From Planctomycetota bacterium (lineage in GTDB: Bacteria; Planctomycetota; SZUA-567; H5-PLA8): a DNA stretch of 64,000 bases. The notes under the pieces were generated by a model. The model was given only the letters and a program-made list of their open reading frames with translations, was not told where the DNA came from and made no database searches. Location: NCBI GenBank assembly GCA_027493525.1, contig JAOSKN010000002.1, positions 600,288 to 664,287 on the forward strand, given 5' to 3'. Of this stretch, positions 43,339 to 53,955 are shown one piece after another (the stretch's first letter is position 1; each line of letters opens with the position of its first letter). The translations under genes and the position numbers were made by a program.

Positions 43339-43991
43339 GGCTCTGCCTTACTCGCCAGCTCCCACGACACTTCGTCCCAATGCCCGAAGATCCTTGTTGC
43401 TAAAGGCTCAAGCAAGGCGGGCGCGCAGGACGGCACCACGAAACAGGCCATGCCGGCCGCCCGCGCGGCCTGCGCGCCCACGACGCTGTCTTCGAAGACA
43501 AGGCAGCGTTGGGGGTTAGCGCCGACGAGCGCTGCGGCCTTCAGGAACACGTCCGGATGCGGTTTGCCGCGCGGGACGGACTCGCTCGAGAGTAACTCCG
43601 TAAACTTTGATCTGATCTGAAGTTGCTCAGTCGCGCGCGCGATGCCCTCCAGCGGACTCCCGCTTGCGACGATCAGCGGCGCCAAGCCATGCAGCCGCTC
43701 AACCAGCGCCGCCGCGCCGGGCATCTCCGTAACCTGCCCCTGACGATAACGTTCCACGAGCGCGTCGTGGGCGATTCGTTGCGCTTCCTTTATATCAACC
43801 GGCGCGCCGGTCAATTCGACCGCCTTCGAGGCGATATCGTAGATGTTGAGCCCGGCGAAATGGGCTGCGATTTCGGGTGTGCAAGTCTTCTCCAGGAAAC
43901 GAAATAACGCCAGGACCCCGCCTCGCCAGATCGGCGCGCTGTCCACCAGCGTCTGGTCCATATCGAAGATGAGCGCTTCGGGAGCGGGCAT
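43323..43991 (-). CDS. HAD-superfamily phosphatase/phosphomutase (beta-PGM-like)
   Basis: The 222-residue product has all HAD motifs: EALIFDMDQTLVDSAPIW (nucleophile Asp), PLIVASGSPLEGIARA (Ser), RGKPHPDVFLKAA (Lys) and CLVFEDSVVGAQAARA (Asp). The helical cap follows motif I, as in the beta-phosphoglucomutase/phosphoglycolate phosphatase branch. Substrate unknown. ATG 43991 was chosen; the frame runs on upstream across a non-coding region. It is divergent from the kinase gene at 44232. Confidence 0.9.
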   Translation of the reverse strand: MPAPEALIFDMDQTLVDSAPIWRGGVLALFRFLEKTCTPEIAAHFAGLNIYDIASKAVELTGAPVDIKEAQRIAHDALVERYRQGQVTEMPGAAALVERLHGLAPLIVASGSPLEGIARATEQLQIRSKFTELLSSESVPRGKPHPDVFLKAAALVGANPQRCLVFEDSVVGAQAARAAGMACFVVPSCAPALLEPLATRIFGHWDEVSWELASKAEPKTWD

Positions 43992-44231
43992 GTCCTGGAT
44001 TATATCGAAGTCTGAAGCGATCTTGCAAGATCGAGCGTGCGCGGCGCGCTTTTGGCTCAAGCCCGGCGCTTTTCGCTCTTCGCCCGGGTTTGGAAATACT
44101 GTATAACTCCCGGTACGCAAACGGGAAACGCCGAGGCTTAAGATAAAGATTCGGGCCGGCGTGGACGATCCAGACGGGTGGGGGCGGCTCGCCCTATTCC
44201 TTATCTGCGCGTTCACGTAGAGGCCCAACCG

Positions 44232-46622
44232 ATGGCTCGTGTCGTCTGCCCGTCCTGCAAGAGCGCCTTCGAGGCTTCGATCTCCCGCGACGACTATACG
44301 CTGAATTGCGCCACCTGTGGCGTCGCCTTCAATGCCGCGCAATACTTGCCCGACCAGGACTTTAGAGCCATTTGCGAGCGCCGCCCGCAGGGCGGAACCC
44401 GTTCGCACTACGACCGCGGCACCCACGCGGCGGGAAACGTGATCCGCCCCGTGGATCCGCCCGCGCCGCCCGCCGCGCCGGCCTCGCCCGAGACCAAAAC
44501 CGGCGGCCTGCCTTTCGAAGAAGAAGATTCGGAGCCCGCGCCGAGTTCCGTTCCTGCCTCCTCTCGATCGAGCAATCCGTTCGCGGCGCGTATGGCCCGC
44601 AGGAACCCCATCCAGCTCCGTCCTGAACACGTGCCTGAGGCCGCCATTGAAGATTCCAACGGCGCTGAAATGAATTCGGATGCCGGCCACGGCCTTTCCG
44701 TTCCGCCCGCGGCGCCTTCCAACGATCCGCCCAAATCGTTCCTTGAAGCCTCCGTGACGACCTCGCGCTTCAAACCCTTACGGCTGCTGCGTTCCGAGCG
44801 CGAAGCGGCCCGGCAGGCGCGCAAAGAGGAAGAAGTCCGCGACCGGACCGGCGCCGTTCGCGTGCTCGTGAACGGAGCGGAGCAGGAAGAGGCCGCGCCC
44901 GCGCCGAAGCTCGAATTGCCGGCGCCGCGAGTCCACCTTGAAGAAGAGGCTGACGAAGTTGCTCCCGCGGCTCCCGAACCGGCCTCGCCCGCGCCCAAGC
45001 GAACCATGCTCGACGGCGCGGACGAGCCGGAACCGCCCGCGGCGCCGGCGCCAAGCCGCGAGAGCCAGCGCGGCAAGCGCCCGCCTGTATTGGAAGGGCG
45101 CTTCGGGCCGTACGAGATCGAGTGCGAGATCGCGCGCGGGGGCGTCGGCGCGGTCCTGAAAGCCTACGAGCCCAAAGCCAGCCGGCACGTCGCGTTGAAG
45201 GTGCTCCTCGACGGCGACGAGGCCGACGAGGTCGACCGCGAGCGCTTCCAGCACGAATGCGAGACGGCCAAAGCCCTGGCGCTGCCGGGAATGATCGAGA
45301 TCTTCGACGTGGGCGAACTGGACGGGCGCCCGTTCATGGCCATGGAACTGATCGAAGGCAAGTCGCTGGACAAGCTGATCCGCGAGCAGGCGCTCACGAT
45401 CCACGAGGGCCTGGCGATCATGCAGTCGGTCGCCGAGACCGTCGGACGGCTCCATGAGGCCGGCTACGTGCATCGTGACCTGAAGCCCGGGAACATCCTG
45501 CTCGACCGGTACGGCGCGCCCAAGGTGGCCGACTTCGGCCTGGTCAAGTCGCTCGACGAAGTTACCCGGCTGACGGCCTCGGGGCTGGTCTGCGGGACGC
45601 CCGCGTACATGGCCCCCGAGCAGGCGCGCGGCGAGAGCGCGAAGATCGATCCGCGCACGGACGTCTGGGCCCTCGGCGCGGTGCTTTACGAGCTGCTCAC
45701 CGGCGAGGCGCCGTTCCAGGCCGAGAACGCGCTGCGGCTGATGCTCCAGATCACCAAGGAGACGCCGCGCCGCCCGCGGCTGCTCAACTCGCGCATCCCC
45801 AAGGAGGTCGAGGCGATCGTCCTGAAGTGCCTCGAGAAGAATGGCGAGCGGCGCTACGCCAACGGGACGGCGCTCGGCGAGGATCTCAGGCGCTTTCTGC
45901 AAGGCGCGCCGGTGGAGGCGCAAAAAGGGCAGCGCGTCACGCAGTGGCTGCGCACGGTCCGCGAGAACCGCTCGCTGGCCTGGAAGCTCGGGCTGGGCCT
46001 GGCGGCCGTGGTCCTGGTGGGCGTGCTGGTTCGAGTGGCGCTGGCGCCGCGAGAGGCCGGGACGCTCACGGAGCGCGGCTGGCAGGCGCTGCGCGCTCGG
46101 CGCATGGCCGAGGCCGAGGCGGCCTTTCGCAAGGCGCTCGACCTGGACGCCTCGCACGCCGGCGCGTATCTGGGGCTGAGCCAGATCGTGGGCTTGCAGG
46201 GGATCGACCGCGCGCGCAAGCAGGTCCGGGATCCCGAACGCTTCAACGAGGCGCTGGCGCTGGCCACGCGGGCCGCGGAGGCCGATCCGGCGCTCAAGAG
46301 CGAGGCCGCCGTCCAGCGCGCGAGTCTGTTCATGCTCGCGGGGCGCTTCGGCGACGAGGTCCGCGAGCGCGAGAACGTCGTGGCCCTGCGCAGCGATCAG
46401 CCCCGCCACTATCAGGCCCTCGCACTGGCTTACTGGAACCTGGGCGCGCAGGGCGGCGGGCGCGAATACTACGAGAAAGCCCAGCGCGCCTTCCATACCG
46501 TCTTGAACCTCCAGCAGGACTACCCGCAGACTCGCGAGCACCTCAAGCGGCTGCAGGAGCAGTTCCTCATCCAGCGCGCGAACGTGAGCGGAAATCAACG
46601 CATTTCGGCTTCGGAGCGTTAA
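44232..46622 (+). CDS. Membrane Ser/Thr protein kinase with zinc ribbon and TPRs
   Basis: The 796-residue product has an N-terminal CPSCK...CATCG zinc ribbon (residues 6-32), a long Pro/Ala/Glu linker, a Hanks-type kinase (about 290-560), one membrane helix (KLGLGLAAVVLVGVLVRVAL, about 585-605) and TPR-like repeats to the end. Kinase motifs are complete: IARGGVGAVLKAY, HVALKVLLDG, YVHRDLKPGNILLD, VADFGLVKSLD and CGTPAYMAPEQAR. The zinc ribbon/kinase lie in the cytoplasm and the TPRs outside. FHA proteins at 51-52.7 kb are possible phospho-binding partners. ATG 44232 is preferred. Confidence 0.93.
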   Translation: MARVVCPSCKSAFEASISRDDYTLNCATCGVAFNAAQYLPDQDFRAICERRPQGGTRSHYDRGTHAAGNVIRPVDPPAPPAAPASPETKTGGLPFEEEDSEPAPSSVPASSRSSNPFAARMARRNPIQLRPEHVPEAAIEDSNGAEMNSDAGHGLSVPPAAPSNDPPKSFLEASVTTSRFKPLRLLRSEREAARQARKEEEVRDRTGAVRVLVNGAEQEEAAPAPKLELPAPRVHLEEEADEVAPAAPEPASPAPKRTMLDGADEPEPPAAPAPSRESQRGKRPPVLEGRFGPYEIECEIARGGVGAVLKAYEPKASRHVALKVLLDGDEADEVDRERFQHECETAKALALPGMIEIFDVGELDGRPFMAMELIEGKSLDKLIREQALTIHEGLAIMQSVAETVGRLHEAGYVHRDLKPGNILLDRYGAPKVADFGLVKSLDEVTRLTASGLVCGTPAYMAPEQARGESAKIDPRTDVWALGAVLYELLTGEAPFQAENALRLMLQITKETPRRPRLLNSRIPKEVEAIVLKCLEKNGERRYANGTALGEDLRRFLQGAPVEAQKGQRVTQWLRTVRENRSLAWKLGLGLAAVVLVGVLVRVALAPREAGTLTERGWQALRARRMAEAEAAFRKALDLDASHAGAYLGLSQIVGLQGIDRARKQVRDPERFNEALALATRAAEADPALKSEAAVQRASLFMLAGRFGDEVRERENVVALRSDQPRHYQALALAYWNLGAQGGGREYYEKAQRAFHTVLNLQQDYPQTREHLKRLQEQFLIQRANVSGNQRISASER

Positions 46623-46819
46623 GAGAAGATCAAGAGGATGTGAGATTTTGAACAGCAGCGGCCGGCTCGCACCAGTGCATGCGAGAGCTTCAAAAGGCTA
46701 AAAATATCGTTTGGGGTTTGGATGCCGGTTCGAGACCGGACCTTGGCCGAACCGGCAACATATTTAATCGAAAGGACTTGCAGTCTTGATCGCATGTTAA
46801 AAAAATCGAGTAGATGAAT

Positions 46820-46847
46820 CTTGACGGTGGAGTGGATGAGGCTAGAA
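46820..46847 (+). promoter_or_regulatory. Sigma70-type promoter for the porin gene
   Basis: TTGACG (46820-46825) and TAGAAT (46842-46847) are separated by 16 bp. The -10 box is covered by a GTGGA/TCCAC inverted repeat (46831-46851), a possible operator. Transcription would give a leader of about 115 nt before the porin ATG. Confidence 0.6.
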
Positions 46848-46969
46848 TCCACCCGCTCATAGGAACAAGTGCTGTGTGTCCCCATGGTGTCTTCACCTGT
46901 GGTGAAGTAATGGGGTCGCGAGGCGCTTAACGGTTTGCGCGAGCAGACCGAACATCCGGAGGGGACCCG

Positions 46970-48577
<1,608 letters not shown>

Positions 48578-48602
48578 TTCGGCCGGTACAACCCAAGCAA
48601 GC

Positions 48603-48633
48603 AAAACGGGCAGCCCAAGGGGCTGCCCGTTTT
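48603..48633 (+). terminator. Rho-independent terminator after the porin gene
   Basis: AAAACGGGCAGCCC, loop AAGG, then GGGCTGCCCGTTTT-type arm followed by CTTT. The stem is about 13 bp with A and T flanks, 26 nt after the porin stop. Confidence 0.93.
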
Positions 48634-48687
48634 CTTTGACGGTTAGAAGTGGCTGGGCGGCTTCGAATCGCCGAGCGAGTCGTAAGC

Positions 48688-49680
48688 CTATCGTCTTTCA
48701 CGCCCGCCCAGCGCGGCTTCGACCTCCGCCAGCGTCTCCACTCGCTTCAAGGCCTCATAGAAGCCCGCGGCGCGGTCTTCGGGCAGCCGGCCCATGTACT
48801 CCCGCGCCAGGCGCCGGGCGTGGAGGCAGGCGTCGCGTTCGCCCAGGTGCTCGATCAGCATCGCGACATGCCGCCGGAAGACGGCGCGGACCTCGGCCTC
48901 GCCGGGAGGCGGGGGCTCGGCGCCCGTATCGAGCCGCGCGCGCGCGCGGTGGAAGATCCAGGGGTCCCCGGTGGCCGAGCGGGCGAAGTAGACCAGGTCG
49001 CAGCCGCTCTCGGCCAGCAGGCGAACGGCGTCGGCGGGCGAGCGCATGTCGCCGCCGCCCACCATGGGGACGCGGACGGCTTGCTTGACGGCGGCGACGA
49101 CGCCGTGGTCGGCCTTGCCCCCGTAGCCCTGCCGGACGGTGCGCGGATGCAGGGCAATCAGCGCGGCCCCGCCGGCCTCGGCCGCCCGCGCGACTTCCAC
49201 GGCGGTGATGGAGCTTTCGTCCAGGCCCGAGCGCATCTTCACGGTGACGGGCGCCGGCGCGGCGGCCGCAACGAGGACCCGCACGAGCCGTTCGACCTTC
49301 TCGGGGTGCGCCAGGAGCCCCCCGCCGGCTCCGTCGCTCACGACGCGCCGGATGGGGCAGGCCAGGTTGAAGTCCACGAAGGGAAAGCCCAGTTCGCCCA
49401 CCAGGACCCGCGCGGCTTCGGCCAGCTCCGTCTCGTCGGCGCCGCAAATCTGCCCGCCCACGAGCCGCTCGGCGGGGTGCCGCGCCAGGATCTTCAGCGT
49501 CTCGGGGTGGCGTTGCGCGACGAACTTGGCCTTGACCATCTCGGTGCAGGAGAAGGCCGCGCCGAACTCCTGAGCCAGCAGCCGCAGCGGCCAGGAGGTG
49601 AAATCGGCCATCGGCGAGAGCGCGAAGCGGGTGGGGAGCGGGTGCGGGCCGATGGCGGCGGCCGTGGCGGCGGCGGGCAT
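48688..49680 (-). CDS. tRNA-dihydrouridine synthase (DusB-like)
   Basis: FMN enzyme that reduces uridines in the tRNA D loop. The 330-residue product has FALSPMADFTSWPLR at the start, FPFVDFNLACPIRRVVSDGA with the catalytic Cys (NLACP for the usual NxGCP), VTVKMRSGLDES, LIALHPRTVRQGY and VPMVGGGDMRSPADA. The frame opens further upstream, but ATG 49680 starts the conserved protein. It converges on the porin with the terminator between them. Confidence 0.93.
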   Translation of the reverse strand: MPAAATAAAIGPHPLPTRFALSPMADFTSWPLRLLAQEFGAAFSCTEMVKAKFVAQRHPETLKILARHPAERLVGGQICGADETELAEAARVLVGELGFPFVDFNLACPIRRVVSDGAGGGLLAHPEKVERLVRVLVAAAAPAPVTVKMRSGLDESSITAVEVARAAEAGGAALIALHPRTVRQGYGGKADHGVVAAVKQAVRVPMVGGGDMRSPADAVRLLAESGCDLVYFARSATGDPWIFHRARARLDTGAEPPPPGEAEVRAVFRRHVAMLIEHLGERDACLHARRLAREYMGRLPEDRAAGFYEALKRVETLAEVEAALGGRERR

Positions 49681-49721
49681 GGGGGAGTATAGCCGATGGG
49701 GGACTTGGGGAGAGACCCAAG

Positions 49722-49749
49722 GCACGGGGCGGCTGCGCCGACCCGACGG
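49722..49749. repeat. Dispersed hairpin repeat copy
   Basis: GCACGGGGCGGCTGCGCCGA followed by CCCGACGG; a copy of the family also found at 26463, 26573, 30941 and 50832. It lies between the Dus gene and the next minus-strand gene. Confidence 0.7.
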
Positions 49750-49770
49750 CATCACGACTCCATGCTCTTC

Positions 49771-50646
49771 CTACTTCTTGATCGTGGCCGTTCCCGGCTG
49801 GGTGAAGGTCAGGGGCTGCACGGCCGGGCCGGTGCCGAGGAGGACCGTCTGCTGCCGCGAGATGCCGGGGACGAAGGTCGTCTGCCGGCCGAAGTTGCGG
49901 TAGGCGCTGTTGTAGTAGGCCGCCTGCCGGGCTTCCGCGGCCGGGTCGCGCGGGCGCGGGCGGCCGTAGTTCGAATGCCCGCCGCCGTAGTAGACGATCG
50001 GATAGCGGTCGAAGTAGTCGTAATAGTCGTCGCGGTAGGCGCGCTCGGCCCGCAGCGCCTCGGCGTCGGCGATCGCGCGCGCGGCCTCGGCTTCGGCCTT
50101 GGCGCGTTCGAGCTTGAGCTTCTCGATTTCCAGCCGCGTGTCCTCGATGCCCGCCTGGGCCTCCAGGCGCGTCAGGTCGATCTTGGCCTCGGGCGTGACC
50201 CACGCGTCGCCGTGCCGGACCATCCCGCGCGCCTGCTGGGCCTCGTCCTGGGTCATCCAGACGTCCTTGAACTTCACGTAGCCCAGGGCGGTGCGGGCAA
50301 GTTCGTGGTTCGGGTCGAGCCCGAGCGCCTTGCGGTAGGCCAGCACGGCGCGGCTCTTCAGGTTCCGCTGGTCGGCGAAGCGGCCCAGTTCGGCGCAGGC
50401 GTCGGCGGTCTCGAGCGCCTCGAAGCGTTCGTCGAAGACCTCCATGTCGGTCTTGCGCTTCTCGATCCGTTCGACCTTCGCGGCGTCCACCACCACGGTG
50501 CCGGTGGGCTGTTCGATGTGGTACTTGCCGTCCTTCAATACGGCCTTGCCTTCGAGGACGCCGCCGTTGCTGAGGTAGACGAAGTCGGCGCGGGCCGGCG
50601 CGGCCAGGAAACCCAGGGCGAAGATCAGGATCAGGAACCGCTGCAT
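49771..50646 (-). CDS. Secreted protein with coiled coil, function unknown
   Basis: The 291-residue product has a signal peptide (LILIFALGFLAAPARA), a small beta domain (FVYLSNGGVLEGKAVLKDGK then PTGTVVVDAAKVERIEKR, a pattern of a conserved PVC secreted family), TPR-like helices (AVLAYRKALGLDPNHELART), a charged coiled coil (IEKLKLERAKAEAEAARAI) and an Asp/Tyr/Arg-rich C-terminus. No enzyme motif is visible. ATG 50646 is preferred over 50655 because it has GAGGGG at the right distance. Confidence 0.75.
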   Translation of the reverse strand: MQRFLILIFALGFLAAPARADFVYLSNGGVLEGKAVLKDGKYHIEQPTGTVVVDAAKVERIEKRKTDMEVFDERFEALETADACAELGRFADQRNLKSRAVLAYRKALGLDPNHELARTALGYVKFKDVWMTQDEAQQARGMVRHGDAWVTPEAKIDLTRLEAQAGIEDTRLEIEKLKLERAKAEAEAARAIADAEALRAERAYRDDYYDYFDRYPIVYYGGGHSNYGRPRPRDPAAEARQAAYYNSAYRNFGRQTTFVPGISRQQTVLLGTGPAVQPLTFTQPGTATIKK

Positions 50647-50831
50647 GGTCGTCATCCCCTCAACCTGCGGACGCGCACGGACCACCCTCAACCATATGTA
50701 TACGTATCATCCCGGGTCGAATATTCAACGATTACCTTCGGGATCTCCCCTGGAATGCGCAGGTGCATTGCGCCTGTCCGAGCCTTCCGCTCTCTGGACG
50801 CACTCTTAGATAGCAGGCCGCCTACTGCTCA

Positions 50832-50861
50832 GCACGGGGCGGCTGCGCCGACCCGTGGCAC
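50832..50861. repeat. Dispersed hairpin repeat copy
   Basis: GCACGGGGCGGCTGCGCCGA followed by CCCGTGGCAC. It differs at a single base from the 30941 copy (TGCGCC against TTCGCC). Confidence 0.8.
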
Positions 50862-50880
50862 GCGGGCGGGGGCGGGCAAC

Positions 50881-50915
50881 CGAGAACTGGTAACCGGCAG
50901 GCGGCAGGCGGCACA
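50881..50915. repeat. Heptanucleotide-period array CGGCAGG
   Basis: Units CGAGAAC TGGTAAC then CGGCAGG CGGCAGG and CGGCACA. It lies in a gap, not directly after a stop codon. Confidence 0.7.
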
Positions 50916-51058
50916 CCACTGCGTGGCGTGGCACCCAAACTCACGACGCGGTGAAGTGGAGGTTGGGCGCGGGCGTGGCACGACGGGCGTGGCGCTTGCG
51001 GCGCGAACGGGGGAGGCGGCGCGGCGCATCTCGCTCCAATTAATTTCCAGCCTGGCCC

Positions 51059-51880
51059 TTACGTCCCCGCGCCGCGCGATTCGTCGTCCATCTGGCGGCA
51101 GCATTCGAAGACCAGGTTCATGGTCGAGGTCGCGATATTCGCCTGGCGGTCCGGCGGAAAGGTTCGGATCTTGAACTGGAAGGTGCCCTCGCGCAGCCGC
51201 GCGCACTGGAACACCGCCTCGTCCCCCTGCGCGACTCCCGCGCGCGCGCGGAAGATCTGGCCCTTCTCGAAGGCGATGTTCCCGTCCAGGCCGTGCCCCT
51301 TGACCAGCAATTCGCCCGTCCGGCCGTTGGCGTTGAGGAACTGCATGATCTGCGCCAGGTTCTGGTCGGTGAGGCTGCCGGCGAGCGCGATGCCGCTGTC
51401 GCTCTCCTTTTGCGGGGACCAGGTCTCCCCCGCGTTGACGCCCTTCTGCTCGCGCGTCGGCGGCAGCGCCGAATCGACCTGCGCCATCTCTTCCTTGCTG
51501 AAGGTGAGCGTCTGCATGCTGGCGATCTGCTGGTGCGCGTCCTGCTCGATCGCGCGCGCCTCGAGCCCCGGCTGGTTGCTGATGAAGGTGAAGACCTTGC
51601 CCCCGATGCGGATGTTGTCCCCGCTGCGCAGGCTGGACGGCTTGTTCGCCTCCATCCGCCCGTCGTTCAGGTACGTGCCGTTGCTGGAGCCCAGGTCGAT
51701 GACGAAGACCTCGCCCCGCGCGTTGCAGAAGACCTCCGCGTGCCGCCGGCTGGCGTGGGCGTCGAAGAGCATCACGCTGTTCTGGGAATCGCGCCCCAGC
51801 GTGATGGTCTCGCCGCGCCGCACCGGGAAGGGGCGGGAGCCCGCGCCCAGCCAGTAGCCGATGACGTCTTCTTCGCTCAT
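51059..51880 (-). CDS. FHA-DUF4388 signalling protein, copy 1
   Basis: The 273-residue product has an N-terminal FHA domain that would bind phosphothreonine (TITLGRDSQNSVML, ASRRHAEVFC, IDLGSSNGTYLN) and a C-terminal DUF4388/PATAN-like domain (LAGSLTDQNLAQIMQFLNAN, GRTGELLVKG, AFEKGQIFRARAG). ATG 51880 gives MSEEDVIGYWLGAGSRPF, matching the paralogue start MSKEEVLGYWLGNGPRPL at 52716. It follows copy 2 by 23 nt. Such proteins usually couple Ser/Thr phosphorylation to type-IV pili or other complexes; the kinase at 44232 is a candidate partner. Confidence 0.9.
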   Translation of the reverse strand: MSEEDVIGYWLGAGSRPFPVRRGETITLGRDSQNSVMLFDAHASRRHAEVFCNARGEVFVIDLGSSNGTYLNDGRMEANKPSSLRSGDNIRIGGKVFTFISNQPGLEARAIEQDAHQQIASMQTLTFSKEEMAQVDSALPPTREQKGVNAGETWSPQKESDSGIALAGSLTDQNLAQIMQFLNANGRTGELLVKGHGLDGNIAFEKGQIFRARAGVAQGDEAVFQCARLREGTFQFKIRTFPPDRQANIATSTMNLVFECCRQMDDESRGAGT

Positions 51881-51903
51881 CCGCGTCCCGTCTCGTGTCC
51901 TGC

Positions 51904-52716
51904 TCACGCGTCCTTCGGCGAATGCTCCTCGTCCATCCGCCGGCAGACCTCGAAGATCAACTGTACCGTCTTCTCGGCGATGTTCCGCTTCAGGTCCTGC
52001 GGAAATTCCTTGCGCGCGAACTTGAACCGGCCCTCGCGCTGCCGCGCGCAGAAGTACACCGCATCGTCCCCGTTGAACGGCCCCGCGGAGGCGAAGAAGA
52101 TGCTCCCGTCCTGGAACGCCACCTTCCCCTCCACCGTGCGCCCCGTGACCACCAGCTCCCCGGTCTTTCCCGTCGAATGCAGGAACTGCAGGATCTGCGC
52201 CAGGCTCTGCTCGTGCAGGCTTCCCGACAGTTCGGCCTCCGGCTCGGTCGGACGGCGCAGGTCCGTGATCGTCTGCAGGCTGTCCGTCTGCCGCGAGACC
52301 GGCGGGGTCTTGCGCCGCTCCACCTTCACCGCCTCGAAGGTGCGCGTCTGCATCTTGGCCACGTCCTGGTAGGCCTGCAGGCTCACCTTCCGCGGCTCCA
52401 GGCCCGGCTGGTTGCTCACGAACGTGAACAGCTTCCCGCCGATCCGCACCAGGTCCCCGCTACGCAGCGGAAACCCGACCTGCGACTCCAGCCGCTCCTC
52501 GTTGAGAAACGTGCCGTTGCTCGACGCCAGGTCCTTCAGCACCACCTCGCCGGACACGTTGCACTCCACCACCGCGTGGTAGCGGCTCACGTGGGTGTCG
52601 TCGAGCGCGATCGAGTTCTGCGGTTCACGTCCGATGGTCACCACGTCCTGCCGGCGCAACGGCAGCGGACGCGGGCCATTTCCCAACCAGTAGCCCAGGA
52701 CTTCTTCTTTGCTCAT
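51904..52716 (-). CDS. FHA-DUF4388 signalling protein, copy 2
   Basis: The 270-residue product repeats the arrangement of copy 1: FHA with TIGREPQNSIAL, VSRYHAVVEC and LASSNGTFLNEERL, then a variable linker (with RKTPPVSRQTDSLQT) and DUF4388 (LSGSLHEQSLAQILQFLHST, GKTGELVVTG, AFQDGSIFFASAG). The binding residues Arg, Ser and Asn of FHA are present in both copies. The two clearly arose by tandem duplication. The linkers differ most, which may carry the regulatory Thr or Ser sites. Confidence 0.9.
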   Translation of the reverse strand: MSKEEVLGYWLGNGPRPLPLRRQDVVTIGREPQNSIALDDTHVSRYHAVVECNVSGEVVLKDLASSNGTFLNEERLESQVGFPLRSGDLVRIGGKLFTFVSNQPGLEPRKVSLQAYQDVAKMQTRTFEAVKVERRKTPPVSRQTDSLQTITDLRRPTEPEAELSGSLHEQSLAQILQFLHSTGKTGELVVTGRTVEGKVAFQDGSIFFASAGPFNGDDAVYFCARQREGRFKFARKEFPQDLKRNIAEKTVQLIFEVCRRMDEEHSPKDA

Positions 52717-52887
52717 AGACTTGCGGTCTGCCGGAGTCGGTCAGAATCCTTCCAACGTGCTTCTTCTACCATATTCGCCCATCGAGAAAACTGCCACTTT
52801 GTGCTTCTCGTCTTTCGGCAATTTTATCGCATCTCGCATGCGTTCCAGGCCACGCCGCCCCTCCCGAACCTGTTGGAAAATATTGAG

Positions 52888-53835
52888 TTATCTGCGCGCT
52901 TTCTTTCGATAGGCGCGCGGGGAGAGGCCCGTCACGCGCTTGAACGCACGGCTGAAATGATACGGATCCTCGTAGCCTTCGGCGCGCGCCACGGCGTAGA
53001 CGCTCCGGTCGGTCTCCAGGAGCAGCCGCGCGGCGCGCTCGATCCGGCGCTCTTCCAGGTAGCGCCGCGGGCTGCGGCCGGTGGCGCTTCGGAAGCGGTC
53101 GCGGAAGGCGGTCAGGCCCAGCCCCGCGCGCGCGGCCAGGTCTTCAACGCTCGGCCGCTGCGGACCTTGCGGGTCGTCCAGCGCGCGCAGGACCGCCAGC
53201 ACGCGCGGATCGGCCGCTGGCGGAAGGTCCGGCGTGCGCGCCTCGGCGGCGGCGTCTGCGGCGAGCGCGCGCAGCGCCCAGCCCAGCGTCTCGCTCACCA
53301 GCCATTGCGCCTGGAGCGTCTCGTGGACCCGGCGGCTCCAGAGTTCCGCCAGCGGCTCCAGCCGGCGCCGCCATTCGAGCGGCTCCCGCAGATTCGTCAC
53401 CAGGGGCACGACCGGGCCGTGTTTCGCGAGCCGGAAGCTCGGCTGTCTGCCCAGCGCGCGCCGCTCGACGACCCGCTCCAGGCTCCGGATCATCTCCAGC
53501 GCCTTGAGGCTGGGATTGGCGTGCAAGTCGAAGTGGACCGCCAGGTGCGTCCCGGCTTCATGCCCCCAACCGTGCCGGAAGCCCGGCGGGAGAAAGACCA
53601 ACTGCCCCGCGTGCACGTCCACGCTGCCGTTCGCGTCCTCGACCCAAACCCAAGCCGAGCCTTCCACTTGCAGGACGAGTTCGAAGTCTTCCAGGAAGCG
53701 TACGCGGGCGCGGTGGCTGGCGTGCTCGGGGCGGCTGGTGACGAGGTGCGCCAGGCGCAGCCAGAAGGCTTGCGGGCGCTCGGGGATGCGTACTAGGGTG
53801 GGCGGATCGCGCTCAAGGGGTGTCGAAATATCCAT
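52888..53835 (-). CDS. AraC-family transcriptional regulator
   Basis: The 315-residue product has an N-terminal cupin sensor (VDVHAGQLVFLPPGFRHGW) and a C-terminal double helix-turn-helix (VEDLAARAGLGLTAFRDRFR and VYAVARAEGYEDPYHFSRAF, then KRVTGLSPRAYRKKARR). It is divergent from the PhyH gene at 53956, with 120 bp between starts, so it is the likely regulator of that gene and itself. Confidence 0.9.
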   Translation of the reverse strand: MDISTPLERDPPTLVRIPERPQAFWLRLAHLVTSRPEHASHRARVRFLEDFELVLQVEGSAWVWVEDANGSVDVHAGQLVFLPPGFRHGWGHEAGTHLAVHFDLHANPSLKALEMIRSLERVVERRALGRQPSFRLAKHGPVVPLVTNLREPLEWRRRLEPLAELWSRRVHETLQAQWLVSETLGWALRALAADAAAEARTPDLPPAADPRVLAVLRALDDPQGPQRPSVEDLAARAGLGLTAFRDRFRSATGRSPRRYLEERRIERAARLLLETDRSVYAVARAEGYEDPYHFSRAFKRVTGLSPRAYRKKARR

Positions 53836-53955
53836 CTTTAGGTGCGCCTCCGTCCATGGCTCGCGCCCGGACTATTGGGTATTCTCCCCGCGTACGGCGC
53901 AAAGGCAAGGATCGTTCACCGTCGAAACGGACAGGTTTGAATCGAGGAGACCCCC

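Larger units (their letters stand above)
50656..51058. other. Gene-free gap with dispersed repeats
   Basis: Holds the hairpin repeat copy at 50832-50861, the 7-nt array at 50881-50915 and several CGTGGC-rich stretches. Near 50696 a TATGTATACG stretch may belong to the promoter of the gene starting at 50646. No gene is seen. Confidence 0.6.

Noticed and set aside
46715..46760. tRNA-like T arm (CCGGTTCGAGACCGG)
   Set aside because: The stem is only four pairs, position 60 is not a pyrimidine, and no acceptor, D or anticodon arms fit around it. It is part of a GCCGGTTCG/CGAACCGGC stem in the porin leader.
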